Assembly (NCBI GenBank): GCA_016787665.1 | Contig: JAEUUC010000011.1 | Span: 353,631-417,630 of the forward strand | Reading direction: 5' to 3' | DNA length: 64,000 bases | Source of the DNA: Cyclobacteriaceae bacterium | GTDB taxonomy: Bacteria; Bacteroidota; Bacteroidia; Cytophagales; Cyclobacteriaceae | Notes under the pieces: model-generated | Told to the model about the DNA's origin: nothing | Seen by the model: only the letters and a program-made list of their open reading frames with translations | Databases searched by the model: none | Made by a program: the position numbers and the translations under genes | Part shown: positions 52,665 through 62,604 of the stretch, piece by piece | Position numbering within the stretch: position 1 is the stretch's first letter | Layout of the letters: every line of letters begins with the position of its first letter

Positions 52665-53773
52665 TGGACGAGCTGGAAAAATCGATGCCCGAGGCCGAAG
52701 CACTCGTTGAGGCCGAACAAAACACTACGCCTAAACGCCATAACGAGAACTGCCTGAACTGCGGCACTCCGCTCACGGATGTCTTTTGTTCCCATTGCGG
52801 TCAGAAAGATCTGCCCAGGCGGCAAACGTTGCGCGAGTTGTTCGATAATTTCATCTCTTCGTTCTGGAGTTATGAAGGTAAATTCTTTCGCACGACCAAA
52901 TACCTGATCACCAAGCCCGGTTTCCTGGCGAAGGAATACAATGAAGGAAAGCGCGAAAGCTACTACCACCCGGCCCGGATGTACGTGTTCATCAGTTTTG
53001 TCTTCTTCTTCCTGTTTTTCACTATTGTGAATGATGGACCGGATGAGACCATTGAATTAGATCGGTCTGACATCGAGCAATTGAAAAACGACTTCGGCAA
53101 TCCCCGTGTCGATTCGCTGCTCGACCGGCTGCCCCGCAACCCGAATGAGCCAGACGAATGGGTGATGTCGCAAAGGACGATGGACTCGCTGGATTTGGTG
53201 ATACCCCGCAAGGTAGACCGCGGCCCGGGTTTCAGCATTAGCCGATCAGAGTATAACTCGGTAGAAGAATACGACTCCGCTCAGCTGGCGCTGCCGGAAG
53301 CCGAACGCGATGGTTGGTTCAAACGAAAAATGCAAATCCGGGGCATTGAACTGAACCAACGCTTTCGAAGAAATCAGGAGAACATGGGCGAGGCCATCGG
53401 AAGAGCGCTCCTGGAAAACAGCTCCAAGGTTATCTTTTTTCTGCTGCCCGTGTTTGCCCTGCTGCTCAAGCTACTGTATGTGCGCAGAGGATTTTACTAC
53501 AGTGAGCACCTCGTGTTTTCCATCTACTACTATAACTTCGTGTACTTTGCCGGATCGGTGCAGTTACTCCTCGGCCTGGTGCCCTGGCTCACGTGGCTTA
53601 GCGTAGCGGTTGGATTTTGGATCATCTTTTATCTGCTTTTTGCCATGAAGCACATGTATGCCCAAGGTTGGGTAAAAACTATAGGCAAGTTTCTGATCGT
53701 TTCTTTTCTGTTCTTGTTATGTATGAGTATTGCCTTTGCTATTAGCTTCTTCTGGATTCTGTTGATGATTTAG
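52664..53773 (+). CDS. DUF3667 membrane protein with zinc ribbon
   Basis: A cytoplasmic N-terminal zinc ribbon (CLNCGTPLTDVFCSHCGQK, residues about 30-48) leads into the DUF3667 pattern NFISSFWSYEGKFFRTTKYL. A membrane segment follows at about 106-122. A long charged loop of about 130 residues comes next, then four or more helices to the C-terminus. The family is widespread in Bacteroidota and uncharacterised. It sits tightly between the threonine aldolase gene and rarA, with only one base separating it from the latter, so all are probably co-transcribed. Confidence 0.83.
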   Translation: MDELEKSMPEAEALVEAEQNTTPKRHNENCLNCGTPLTDVFCSHCGQKDLPRRQTLRELFDNFISSFWSYEGKFFRTTKYLITKPGFLAKEYNEGKRESYYHPARMYVFISFVFFFLFFTIVNDGPDETIELDRSDIEQLKNDFGNPRVDSLLDRLPRNPNEPDEWVMSQRTMDSLDLVIPRKVDRGPGFSISRSEYNSVEEYDSAQLALPEAERDGWFKRKMQIRGIELNQRFRRNQENMGEAIGRALLENSSKVIFFLLPVFALLLKLLYVRRGFYYSEHLVFSIYYYNFVYFAGSVQLLLGLVPWLTWLSVAVGFWIIFYLLFAMKHMYAQGWVKTIGKFLIVSFLFLLCMSIAFAISFFWILLMI

Positions 53774-53774
53774 C

Positions 53775-55040
53775 ATGTTTGAAACTGCCCAGCCTTTAGC
53801 CGAACGGATGAGGCCCTCACGCCTCGAGGACCTCGTGGGGCAGCAACATCTTGTTGGCGACAGTGGCATTATCCGCAAAGCGATTCAAACCGGTAATGTA
53901 CCCTCCATGATTCTCTGGGGCCCGCCCGGGGTTGGCAAAACCACGATCGCCAACATCATTGCCAATGAAGTAAAGCGGCCGTTTCATGTGTTGAGTGCCG
54001 TGAGTGCCGGGGTGAAAGACGTGCGCGAAGTAATCGATAAAGCCAAACACAGCAACCGGGCGATCTTGTTTATCGATGAAATTCATCGCTTTAACAAATC
54101 ACAGCAGGATGCCCTGTTGGGCGCGGTGGAAAAAGGGGTCATCACCCTGATTGGTGCCACCACCGAAAATCCTTCATTTGAAGTTAACTCCGCTCTGCTG
54201 TCGCGTTGCCAGGTGTATGTCTTGAAACCCCTGACGGAGTCTGACTTGCTGCACCTGATCAACCAAACCCTGAAAAAGGATTCAAAGCTGAAATCCCGGC
54301 AGGTCACCATTGCCGAATCCGCTGCCCTGATCAACATCTCGGGTGGTGATGCCCGCAAGGTGCTCAACCTGGTGGAACTCATTTGCGATTCCATACCGGG
54401 TGCCATCACCGTTACGGATGCCCTGGTGATGGAAGTGGCACAAAAACACATCGCCCTGTACGACAAAAGTGGCGAGCAACACTACGACATCATCTCTGCG
54501 TTTATCAAATCCATTCGCGGCAGCGATCCCAATGCCGCGGTCTACTACCTCGCGCGCATGATAGAAGGAGGCGAAGACGTTAAGTTTATTGCCAGGCGTA
54601 TGGTGATTCTGGCTTCGGAAGACATCGGCAATGCCAATCCCACAGCGCTTGTACTGGCCACCAGCGCGTTTCAGGCGGTGAACGTGATCGGCCATCCCGA
54701 GGCGCGCATCATCCTGGCGCAGTGCGCCACCTACCTGGCTTGCTCGGCCAAGAGCAACGCCAGCTACGAAGCGATCGAAGGTGCCTTGCGCACCGTTCAG
54801 GAAACCGGTGATCTGCCCGTGCCGTTATCGATACGAAACTCCCCCACCCGGCTGATGAAAGACCTGGGGTATGGAAAAAACTATCAGTACGCCCACAGCT
54901 TTGAAGGAAACTTTGCTCACATGGAATTTCTGCCGGAGAAAATTGCCGGGCAAACGTTTTACCAGCCAGGTAAAAATCCGCGCGAAGACGAAATGCGCCA
55001 GTTTCTGCGCACCTTGTGGAAAGAAAAGTACGGTTACTGA
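53775..55040 (+). CDS. rarA: Replication-associated recombination ATPase RarA (MgsA/WRNIP1 family)
   Basis: An AAA+ clamp-loader-like ATPase acting at stalled replication forks. Walker A is GPPGVGKTT, and Walker B plus the sensor region is LFIDEIHRFNKSQQDALL. The C-terminal MgsA domain with DPNAAVYYLARMIEGGEDVKF is diagnostic. It is 421 residues long with an ATG start one base after the upstream stop. Confidence 0.95.
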   Translation: MFETAQPLAERMRPSRLEDLVGQQHLVGDSGIIRKAIQTGNVPSMILWGPPGVGKTTIANIIANEVKRPFHVLSAVSAGVKDVREVIDKAKHSNRAILFIDEIHRFNKSQQDALLGAVEKGVITLIGATTENPSFEVNSALLSRCQVYVLKPLTESDLLHLINQTLKKDSKLKSRQVTIAESAALINISGGDARKVLNLVELICDSIPGAITVTDALVMEVAQKHIALYDKSGEQHYDIISAFIKSIRGSDPNAAVYYLARMIEGGEDVKFIARRMVILASEDIGNANPTALVLATSAFQAVNVIGHPEARIILAQCATYLACSAKSNASYEAIEGALRTVQETGDLPVPLSIRNSPTRLMKDLGYGKNYQYAHSFEGNFAHMEFLPEKIAGQTFYQPGKNPREDEMRQFLRTLWKEKYGY

Positions 55041-55049
55041 TTTGTTGAC

Positions 55050-57113
55050 ATGACCCGACTGCTGTTCGATCACTCGCCCTTTTGGTTGTTTCCCGCCATT
55101 GCCGCTGGCCTGGGTTACGCGTGGCTGCTCTATCAAAAACGTGCGGGCTGGTCGGCAACCACCAACCGAATTCTGTTTGCCCTCCGGGCCACGGGTGCCA
55201 CGCTGCTCTTCCTGTTGCTGGTGGGCCTTGTGTTGCGGTTGACTGACGTTACGTATGAAAAACCGGTAGTCGCCATTGTAGTTGATCATTCTGCCTCCGT
55301 TCGCGAAACCACCGACAGCGTCAAACGGCAGGCTATGCTAAACCAACTGCAGGCGATGCAGGCGCAACTGGATGAAAACGGTTACGAAGTGGTCATGCGA
55401 TCACTCACCGGTATGCCGGTCGGCCAATTCGATCATCCCACCTCTGACCTGGCGGGTGCCATCCGCAGCACGCTGGCCGATCTGGAGGGGAAAAAAATGA
55501 GTTCGCTGGTGCTGGTTTCCGATGGCATTTATAACTCCGGCACCTCGCCCCTTTACCAACAAATACCGGTGCCCGTGCATACCGTGGGCGTGGGCGATAC
55601 CACCGAGCGAAAAGATCTGGTGCTGAAGCAGGTGATCTACAATAAGATTACCTACCAAGGTAATGAATTTCCCCTGCGGGCCGAAGTGGCCATCAAGTCC
55701 CTTCCCGATCAACCCGTTACGGTGCGGGTGCGCCAGGGAAACCGCGTACTCAGCGAACAGACGCAACGCAGCCAGGCGGGTTTGCTCACGTTTGATTTCA
55801 GACTAACGGCAACGGACAAAGGCCTGCAGCGCTACGAGGTTCAGGTCTTGCCGCTCCGGGATGAAATGACAACCGGCAACAACCAGGCAAACGTATTTAT
55901 TGATGTGGTGGAGGGCCGGAAAAAAATACTCCTGGTCGCCAACGCGCCTCACCCCGATATCAAAGCGCTGGCATCCGTGCTGGAGAAAAACGCCAATTAT
56001 GAATGGTACGTGCATATTCCCGGAGTAAGCAAACCCAACCCAGACGTACTCAAACCCGGCTTTGCTGATCTTTTGATTGTACACGGTACACTGGAAACCG
56101 GAGGCAAGTGGCCCCTCAGCACCCTGGAGCAATTAAAGCCGGGCGCAACGCTATACATCATTACTGCCCGCAGCAATCTGCGCCAGCTTTCGTCCCTTCC
56201 CATTGGTTTGGCCTTTGAACCCACCGGCCAGCGTGACGAGGCCACCCCGTTGGTGAATGGAGCCTTTGTCAAATTTGCGTTTAGCGAAAATCTGAATGGT
56301 ATCTTCACGCAATACCCTCCGGCCACAGTTCCGTTTGGGCGTTTCAACTTTCCGCCAACGGCCGAAGTCATCCTGTTGCAACGCATCGGCTCGGTGGCCA
56401 CGGACCGGCCGCTGTTGCTCACAGCTGAAACGGCATCCGGAAAATCCGGGGTGCTGCTGGCCGAAAATTTCTGGCGCTGGCGGTTGGGCGAATTTGCCGA
56501 TCGCGAATCCACCGCAGGATTTGACGAACTGTTTTCGAAATTGATTCAATACCTGAGCACGCGCGAGGACAAGCGGAAGTTCCGAAGCTTTGCTGTACAA
56601 CCGGAGTTTTCCGGTGCGGCACCCGTGCAGATCGAAAGCCAGGTGTTCAACGATCTCTTTGAACCCATCTACGGTCAGACCATCGACCTGGTGGTGCAGA
56701 ACGAAAACCAGCAACGCACTTCCTATCAGTACGTCACCAGCCCGGGCAACACCCGTTTCCGCCTCGGTAACCTGCCGCCCGGCATTTACCGCTTCACCGC
56801 GTCCACTTTGCTCAATGGCCAACGCGAGACTGCGGGGGGACAATTTTTAGTGAGCGAACAACAAGCGGAGTCGCTGAACCTCACTGCCGACTTTTCGTTG
56901 TTGCGCGAACTGAGCCGCCAAACCGGTGGTCGTTTTGTTGCGGCAGATCAACTTGCCCGGCTCCAGCAAGAACTCACCCAACAGCCCGCCCAATCCACCG
57001 TACGAGCCGAAGACAGTTTTAAACCGCTGATCAATCTGAAATGGATTTTCTTTTTGGTGGTGCTGCTGATCGGAAGTGAATGGTTCATCCGCAAGTATTC
57101 AGGCGGATACTAG
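55050..57113 (+). CDS. Membrane protein with von Willebrand A-like domain
   Basis: Two N-terminal membrane helices (about residues 10-27 and 40-62) precede a vWA-like domain with the metal-site motif VVDHSASV and LVLVSDGIYNSG. A long beta-rich periplasmic region follows. A C-terminal helix (INLKWIFFLVVLLIGSEWFI) sits right before the end, giving a BatA/BatB-like layout without other Bat genes nearby. Its function is unknown. At 687 residues it lies nine bases after rarA and ends before a strong bidirectional terminator, so it closes the 51642-57113 run. Confidence 0.78.
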   Translation: MTRLLFDHSPFWLFPAIAAGLGYAWLLYQKRAGWSATTNRILFALRATGATLLFLLLVGLVLRLTDVTYEKPVVAIVVDHSASVRETTDSVKRQAMLNQLQAMQAQLDENGYEVVMRSLTGMPVGQFDHPTSDLAGAIRSTLADLEGKKMSSLVLVSDGIYNSGTSPLYQQIPVPVHTVGVGDTTERKDLVLKQVIYNKITYQGNEFPLRAEVAIKSLPDQPVTVRVRQGNRVLSEQTQRSQAGLLTFDFRLTATDKGLQRYEVQVLPLRDEMTTGNNQANVFIDVVEGRKKILLVANAPHPDIKALASVLEKNANYEWYVHIPGVSKPNPDVLKPGFADLLIVHGTLETGGKWPLSTLEQLKPGATLYIITARSNLRQLSSLPIGLAFEPTGQRDEATPLVNGAFVKFAFSENLNGIFTQYPPATVPFGRFNFPPTAEVILLQRIGSVATDRPLLLTAETASGKSGVLLAENFWRWRLGEFADRESTAGFDELFSKLIQYLSTREDKRKFRSFAVQPEFSGAAPVQIESQVFNDLFEPIYGQTIDLVVQNENQQRTSYQYVTSPGNTRFRLGNLPPGIYRFTASTLLNGQRETAGGQFLVSEQQAESLNLTADFSLLRELSRQTGGRFVAADQLARLQQELTQQPAQSTVRAEDSFKPLINLKWIFFLVVLLIGSEWFIRKYSGGY

Positions 57114-57130
57114 CCTCCATCAACCACTGG

Positions 57131-57166
57131 AAAAAAGAAAAGGAGGCCTGCGCCTCCTTTTTTATT
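57131..57166. terminator. Bidirectional terminator between the vWA gene and clpC
   Basis: GGAGGC (57142-57147) pairs with GCCTCC (57152-57157) around CTGC. The stem extends through flanking A and T residues: an A-rich run on the left and TTTTTT on the right. It therefore ends transcripts from both convergent genes. Confidence 0.8.
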
Positions 57167-57183
57167 TCTCGGAAAATCAATCG

Positions 57184-59727
57184 TTACGATTCGTTCTTCT
57201 TTTCCTTGGGCGCTTTCTTCTTCTTCACACTCATGGTGAGCACATCGCCCGTTCCCGGGTAGTCGGCTACCAATGTTCCGCCTTCTTCCACTTCGCCCTT
57301 CAGGATCTCCTCTGCGATCGGGTCTTCCAGGTACTTCTGAATGGCGCGGTTTAACGGACGGGCACCAAACTGCTGGTCATACCCTTTCTCGGCCAGGAAA
57401 TCTTTCGCTTTTTCCGTGAGTTCAATGTGATACCCGAGAGCCGTGATGCGGCTGAACAGTTTACCCAGCGTGATGTCAATGATCTTGTGGATGTGTTCGC
57501 GCTGCAACGAATTGAAGACAATCACATCATCCAATCGGTTGAGAAACTCGGGGCTGAAAGCCCGCTTCAACGCGTTTTGAATGGTTGACTTCATCGCCTC
57601 CTCAGCACTTTCCTGCTTGGCCTTGCTCGCAAAACCAATACCGGCTCCGAAATCCTTCAGGTCACGCACCCCGATGTTGGAGGTCATGATGATGATGGTA
57701 TTGCGGAAGTCCACCCTGCGGCCGAGGCCATCGGTCAGAATGCCGTCATCCAATACCTGGAGCAGAATGTTGAATACATCCGGGTGTGCCTTTTCGATTT
57801 CATCGAGCAGCACCACACTGTAAGGCTTGCGTCTTACTTTTTCGGTTAACTGACCGCCTTCCTCATAGCCCACGTAGCCGGGAGGCGCACCCACCAACCG
57901 CGATACGGAGAATTTCTCCATGTACTCGCTCATATCGATCCGAACCAAGGCATCATCTTTATCGAACAGGTAGGTAGCCAGTACTTTGGCCAACTCCGTT
58001 TTTCCAACACCTGTGGGGCCCAGGAAAATAAACGAGCCAATCGGCTTCTTGGGGTCTTTCAAGCCCACCCGCGTACGCTGAATGGCCTTCACCAATTTCC
58101 GGATCGCCTCTTCCTGTCCAATCACCTTGCCACTGAGTTGGTCGCCCATACCCAGCAACTTATTACTCTCCTTCTGCGCAATACGGTTGGCCGGTATGCC
58201 GGTCATCATGCCAATGACATCGGCTACGTTTTCCTCGTTCACCGTGTATTTCTCCGTGCGTGTTTTTTCTTCCCAACGCGCTTTAGCTAAATCGAGCTGC
58301 TCGATCAGCTTCTTCTCTTTGTCGCGCAACTGGGCCGCCTCTTCGTATTTCTGGCTCTTCACCACGCGGTTCTTTTCCTTTTTCACGTCCTCAATGGCCT
58401 CCTCGAACTTGACAATATCTTCCGGAACGTGGATGTTGTTGATGTGAACACGGGCACCCGCTTCATCCAGCACGTCAATGGCCTTATCGGGCAGGAAGCG
58501 GTCGCTGATGTAGCGATCCGATAACTTCACACAGGCCTCGATCGCCTCTTTCGTGTAGGTTACGTGGTGGTGATCTTCGTATTTCTCTTTGATATTCTCC
58601 AGAATCTGAATGGTCTCTTCGGGTGACGTGGAGTCCACCATCACCATCTGGAACCTGCGCGCCAGCGCGCCATCCTTTTCAATGTACTGGCGATACTCAT
58701 CCAGTGTGGTAGCCCCAATGCACTGGATTTCTCCGCGCGCCAGAGCCGGCTTGAACATGTTGGAGGCATCCAGCGAACCGGACGCGCCACCGGCACCCAC
58801 AATAGTGTGGAGTTCATCAATGAACAAGATCACATCGGGCGACTTCTCCAGTTCATTCATCACCGCCTTCATGCGCTCTTCAAACTGACCGCGGTACTTG
58901 GTGCCCGCGACCAGCGAGGCCAGGTCCAGCGTAACCACGCGCTTACCAAACAGCACGCGCGATACTTTCTTCTGGATAATGCGCAACGCCAACCCTTCGG
59001 CAATGGCGGTTTTACCCACACCGGGCTCGCCAATCAGAATTGGGTTGTTCTTCTTTCTGCGCGACAAAATCTGCGCTACGCGCTCAATTTCCTTTTCACG
59101 TCCTACGATCGGGTCGAGTTTATTGTCCTCGGCCAGTTTGGTCAGGTCGCGGCCAAAGTTATCGAGCACGGGAGTGCGCGACTTCTCGGTTCCTTTTTTC
59201 TCTTTCGATCCGCTGCCCCCCGAACCTCCGCCAAACATTTTCGATGACTCTTCATCCGGATCGTCTGTGTCCGAAGCCGCCATGGGCTGATCTTGTTGAT
59301 ACTCGAGCATTTCTTTTACGGTTTGGTATTCCACATCAAACCGGTTGAGGATTTGCGTGGCCAGATTATCGGGATCGCGCAAGATGGACAGCAGCACGTG
59401 CTCGGTGCCAATCAACTGCGCTTTAAACACTTTTGCTTCGAGGTAGGTGATTTTCAAAATCTTCTCCGATACTTTCGTGAGCGGAATCTGAGCCAGGTTT
59501 TTCACCTGACCGGTTGCCGTGCCCTTGCTCACTTTTTCAATCTCGTTGCGGAGCTGGTCCAACGAAACGCCCAGTTTTTTCAAGACGGCTACCGCCACAC
59601 CCTCTCCTTCCCGGATCATACCCAGGATCAGGTGCTCGGTGCCGATGTAGTCGTGGCCGAGGCGAAGGGCCTCTTCCCGGGCGAGGGAAATAACTTCCTT
59701 AACACGGTTCGAAAATTTTGCTTCCAT
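57184..59727 (-). CDS. clpC: ATP-dependent Clp protease ATPase subunit ClpC
   Basis: ClpC unfolds proteins for ClpP. The N-domain repeats ([20 protein letters not shown] at the start) are followed by AAA+ module one (GEPGVGKT near residue 230). A UVR-type helical pair near 430 ([16 protein letters not shown]) marks ClpC rather than ClpA or ClpB. Module two has GPTGVGKT near 569. A Gly/Ser/Lys linker ([14 protein letters not shown]) lies after the N-domain. ATG 59727 gives 847 residues; a GTG two codons upstream is possible. It is the second large Clp ATPase in the window. Confidence 0.95.
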   Translation of the reverse strand: MEAKFSNRVKEVISLAREEALRLGHDYIGTEHLILGMIREGEGVAVAVLKKLGVSLDQLRNEIEKVSKGTATGQVKNLAQIPLTKVSEKILKITYLEAKVFKAQLIGTEHVLLSILRDPDNLATQILNRFDVEYQTVKEMLEYQQDQPMAASDTDDPDEESSKMFGGGSGGSGSKEKKGTEKSRTPVLDNFGRDLTKLAEDNKLDPIVGREKEIERVAQILSRRKKNNPILIGEPGVGKTAIAEGLALRIIQKKVSRVLFGKRVVTLDLASLVAGTKYRGQFEERMKAVMNELEKSPDVILFIDELHTIVGAGGASGSLDASNMFKPALARGEIQCIGATTLDEYRQYIEKDGALARRFQMVMVDSTSPEETIQILENIKEKYEDHHHVTYTKEAIEACVKLSDRYISDRFLPDKAIDVLDEAGARVHINNIHVPEDIVKFEEAIEDVKKEKNRVVKSQKYEEAAQLRDKEKKLIEQLDLAKARWEEKTRTEKYTVNEENVADVIGMMTGIPANRIAQKESNKLLGMGDQLSGKVIGQEEAIRKLVKAIQRTRVGLKDPKKPIGSFIFLGPTGVGKTELAKVLATYLFDKDDALVRIDMSEYMEKFSVSRLVGAPPGYVGYEEGGQLTEKVRRKPYSVVLLDEIEKAHPDVFNILLQVLDDGILTDGLGRRVDFRNTIIIMTSNIGVRDLKDFGAGIGFASKAKQESAEEAMKSTIQNALKRAFSPEFLNRLDDVIVFNSLQREHIHKIIDITLGKLFSRITALGYHIELTEKAKDFLAEKGYDQQFGARPLNRAIQKYLEDPIAEEILKGEVEEGGTLVADYPGTGDVLTMSVKKKKAPKEKKNES

Positions 59728-59835
59728 AGTCACGGAGAATCTCGGTAAATGTAAAGTTTTCGGTCAGATTTATCAATGCGAGGGACGGCCGCCTTCCATT
59801 CTATTTCTTCCAAACACAGCCGCCCTGACGTTTGT

Positions 59836-60462
59836 TCATTTCGGCATTGCCGATCGCGCTAAAACTGCGTTCGCCTCGGGCCCTGCACAGAAAAGTAAAT
59901 CCAAAACGCTGAGATTAGGTACAAATGATTTGCCAAACACCTGATAATACGGGCAAGGTCGATAAAACGGCCGGCCCTCAAACGATTTCTTAGCCAAAAT
60001 GAGGTTGCGCAGGTCTACATCATCCATCGGCCCGGTTTCATACACAGACGTTAATTCCAGTTTTTTATTCCACCCCAGCGAATGCAGACAGAATGACAGC
60101 AGCGGAATCAGGAAATCAACCAAAAAAACCGGCCGCTGCCTGAGCAAGGGCTCCAGGTCCGGTGCATAATGTTCGAAGTACGGTGCCTTGCGGTAGGCCG
60201 ATTCCAGCGTGCGCCAATGATTCGTCTGCCACTTCGGATTGTAATCGAGTTGCACATCGCGCAGCTGCACTTTGCCGTGCTTGGCCGTGAGCGGAATGGA
60301 CAGCATCTGCCCGCCCTGGGCCGTGAGCACGTTACACCGGCTGCGGTAACTCTGCTTCACAAAATGCTCGCTGACTTCCAGTCGGAGGACATCAAAATCC
60401 CGAACGGCACAAAAAAATTCGAGTGACGGCAGGTAATGCGGCTCAACGCAAACACGCTTCAT
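59836..60462 (-). CDS. WbqC-family protein
   Basis: The opening [18 protein letters not shown] and the middle [22 protein letters not shown] are hallmark WbqC stretches. The family is found in polysaccharide and O-antigen gene clusters and is of uncertain chemistry. It is 208 residues long. Its ATG overlaps the stop of the upstream TsaC gene by four bases (ATGA), which suggests coupled translation although no functional link is obvious. The 108-base gap to clpC shows nothing notable. Confidence 0.85.
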   Translation of the reverse strand: MKRVCVEPHYLPSLEFFCAVRDFDVLRLEVSEHFVKQSYRSRCNVLTAQGGQMLSIPLTAKHGKVQLRDVQLDYNPKWQTNHWRTLESAYRKAPYFEHYAPDLEPLLRQRPVFLVDFLIPLLSFCLHSLGWNKKLELTSVYETGPMDDVDLRNLILAKKSFEGRPFYRPCPYYQVFGKSFVPNLSVLDLLFCAGPEANAVLARSAMPK

Positions 60463-61088
60463 GCGAACAAACTGTAATCGCCCAATCCCTGGCGCGTCAC
60501 CACACCTTCACCGGAGGTAAAGTCCACTACCGTGGACGGCACATGGCCACCAGGGCCGCCATCAATCACCATATCCACTACGTGTTTGAAATCCTCATAC
60601 ATTTCCTCGGGGTCGGTGGTATACTCCTTAATATGGTCATCGTCCTTGACCGAACTCGTGATGAGCGGCCGCTGCAACAACTGCACGATCGCCCGCGGAA
60701 TGGGGTGATCCGGAATGCGGATACCCACTGTCTTTTTATTGATGTCCAGAATTTTCGGCACTTCGCTGCTCGATTCAAAAATAAACGTGTACGGCCCGGG
60801 CAGCGCCTTTTTCAAAATCTTGAAAACGGGCGTATCGATTCGCTTCACATACACGGCAATGTTGCTGAGATCCGAACAGATAAAACTCAAATCGAGTTTG
60901 TGGGGTTTAATGTCCAGAATGCGGCAGAGCCGCTCCACGGCACGCCTGTTCAGCAGGTCGCATCCTATGCCGTACACCGTATCGGTGGGGTAAACCATGA
61001 TTCCTCCGGCAGCCAATACCTCGACTGCGCGGGAAATTTTCCGGGGCTCCGGATTAACCGGGTGGATCTTGAGCAACTCGGCCGCCAT
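60459..61088 (-). CDS. L-threonylcarbamoyladenylate synthase (Sua5/YrdC/YwlC family)
   Basis: It makes threonylcarbamoyl-AMP for the t6A modification of tRNAs that read ANN codons. The YrdC fold is shown by [18 protein letters not shown] near the start and by [12 protein letters not shown] in the middle. At 209 residues it is the short TsaC form without the Sua5 extension. It is divergent from mltG with 52 bases between and has a TACCTTTG -7 box directly upstream. Confidence 0.92.
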   Translation of the reverse strand: MAAELLKIHPVNPEPRKISRAVEVLAAGGIMVYPTDTVYGIGCDLLNRRAVERLCRILDIKPHKLDLSFICSDLSNIAVYVKRIDTPVFKILKKALPGPYTFIFESSSEVPKILDINKKTVGIRIPDHPIPRAIVQLLQRPLITSSVKDDDHIKEYTTDPEEMYEDFKHVVDMVIDGGPGGHVPSTVVDFTSGEGVVTRQGLGDYSLFA

Positions 61089-61092
61089 CGGG

Positions 61093-61100
61093 CAAAGGTA
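61093..61100 (-). promoter_or_regulatory. -7 box TACCTTTG before the threonylcarbamoyl-AMP synthase gene
   Basis: The minus strand reads TACCTTTG, ending five bases before the ATG at 61088, so the transcript would begin at about the first codon. No clear -33 element. It is back-to-back with the mltG box at 61117-61124. Confidence 0.38.
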
Positions 61101-61116
61101 AGCACCCTACTTTTTG

Positions 61117-61124
61117 TATTTTTG
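61117..61124 (+). promoter_or_regulatory. -7 box TATTTTTG before mltG
   Basis: A full TAnnTTTG match, 16 bases before the mltG ATG at 61141. No clear -33 element. The two divergent boxes share 52 bases of intergenic DNA. Confidence 0.38.
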
Positions 61125-61140
61125 AAGGCTTAATTTTTTT

Positions 61141-62190
61141 ATGCAGGAAGTAAGTAAGACCAAACTGGCCATTTACCTGATTGCCTCCACGCTGCTGATC
61201 ACGTTTGTTTTCTACGGGTATCAGATTTGCTATACACCGAACATCCTGGTGGACAAGGACGACCGACAAGTGATCATCACTTCGGGCACCACCTTTCGCA
61301 AGCTGCAGGAGGATTTGGGGAAAGGCGGTTTTGTCAACGACATGGTATCGTTCAGCTTTTTGGCCCGGCTGAAGGGCTACGACCGCAAGATCAGCCCCGG
61401 CCGTTTTGTACTGAGGCGAAACATGACTAACCTGCAGGCCCTGGAAGTGTTAACCACGGCTCGGCAGGAACCGGTGCGCGTCACCTTCACCAACGCAAGA
61501 ATATACACCGAACTCAGTGAGAAGATCACCCGCAATGTGGGTGTTCACCCGGAAGAATTTGACGAGTCCCTCGACCGTTTCATCGCCAACAACCCCGAGG
61601 GCTTTACCCGGGAAACCATCATGGCCATGTTCATCCCCAATACCTACGAAGTGTACTTCAATATTGTGCCGGACGAACTGGTTGCGCGGTTGTATGAGGA
61701 ATACAAGAAATTCTGGAACGAAAGCCGGTTGGCCAAAGCCAAAGCACTGGGGCTGACACCCATTGAAGTTTCCACGCTGGCCTCCATCGTGCAGGCCGAA
61801 AACCACCGCGAAGACGAAGCCCCGCGCATTGCAGGTTTGTACATCAACCGGCTGAAAAAAAACATGCCCCTGCAGGCCGACCCCACGCTGGTGTTTGCCG
61901 TGGGTGATTTTTCCATCAAGCGCGTGCTGGACAAACACAAAGAAGTAGACTCGCCTTACAACACCTACAAAAATGCCGGCTTGCCGCCCGGGCCCATTAA
62001 CATGCCCGGCATCCCGATGATCGATGCCGTGCTTAACTATGAGCAACACGATTATATCTATATGTGCTCGAAAGAAGACTTCAGCGGATACCACAATTTT
62101 GCGAAAACGCTGAGCGAACACAACCGGAATGCGGCCGCCTACCAACGCGCGTTAACCATCGAACAACGTAAAGCCCGCCAGGCAAAGTAA
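61141..62190 (+). CDS. mltG: Endolytic peptidoglycan transglycosylase MltG
   Basis: It cuts nascent glycan strands at the inner membrane, setting strand length. One N-terminal membrane helix (LAIYLIASTLLITFVFYGYQ) is followed by the YceG domain. The catalytic glutamate lies in SIVQAENHREDE, followed by RIAGLYINRLKKNMPLQADP and later AGLPPGPINMPG. At 349 residues it is normal. The thioesterase gene follows two bases after the stop. Confidence 0.94.
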   Translation: MQEVSKTKLAIYLIASTLLITFVFYGYQICYTPNILVDKDDRQVIITSGTTFRKLQEDLGKGGFVNDMVSFSFLARLKGYDRKISPGRFVLRRNMTNLQALEVLTTARQEPVRVTFTNARIYTELSEKITRNVGVHPEEFDESLDRFIANNPEGFTRETIMAMFIPNTYEVYFNIVPDELVARLYEEYKKFWNESRLAKAKALGLTPIEVSTLASIVQAENHREDEAPRIAGLYINRLKKNMPLQADPTLVFAVGDFSIKRVLDKHKEVDSPYNTYKNAGLPPGPINMPGIPMIDAVLNYEQHDYIYMCSKEDFSGYHNFAKTLSEHNRNAAAYQRALTIEQRKARQAK

Positions 62191-62192
62191 TT

Positions 62193-62600
62193 ATGTATGT
62201 AGCCGAAACACGGGTGCGCGTACGATATGGTGAAACCGACCAAATGGGGTACGTGTACTACGGCAACTATGCCATGTACTACGAAGTGGGGCGGGTGGAG
62301 GCCTTGCGCCAACTCGGGCTCACCTACAAAGAACTGGAAGACATGGGCGTGATGATGCCCGTGCTCGAAAACCATTCCTTTTTTCTCGCAGCCGGTTTGT
62401 ACGATGATGAACTCACCGTGCGCGTCACCATCCGGGAAAAACCCAGTGTGCGCATTCGATTTGAATATGAGATTACCAATGCAGCCGGTAAGCTGATCAA
62501 CAAAGGGGAAACCCTGCTCGCCTTTGTCGATAAGAAAACCGGGCGCCCCTGCCGACCTCCCAAAGTGTTTGACGACACGCTGAAACCGTATTTCGGATAA
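62193..62600 (+). CDS. YbgC/4HBT-family acyl-CoA thioesterase
   Basis: A 135-residue hotdog-fold enzyme with VRYGETDQMGYVYYGNYAM, which includes the aspartate used by 4-hydroxybenzoyl-CoA-type thioesterases. It probably hydrolyses acyl-CoA or acyl-ACP esters; the acyl group is unknown. It lies in a tight run with mltG (2 bases) and the YihY gene (4 bases), which hints at envelope work, though YbgC here has no Tol-Pal neighbours. Confidence 0.9.
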   Translation: MYVAETRVRVRYGETDQMGYVYYGNYAMYYEVGRVEALRQLGLTYKELEDMGVMMPVLENHSFFLAAGLYDDELTVRVTIREKPSVRIRFEYEITNAAGKLINKGETLLAFVDKKTGRPCRPPKVFDDTLKPYFG

Positions 62601-62604
62601 GGCT

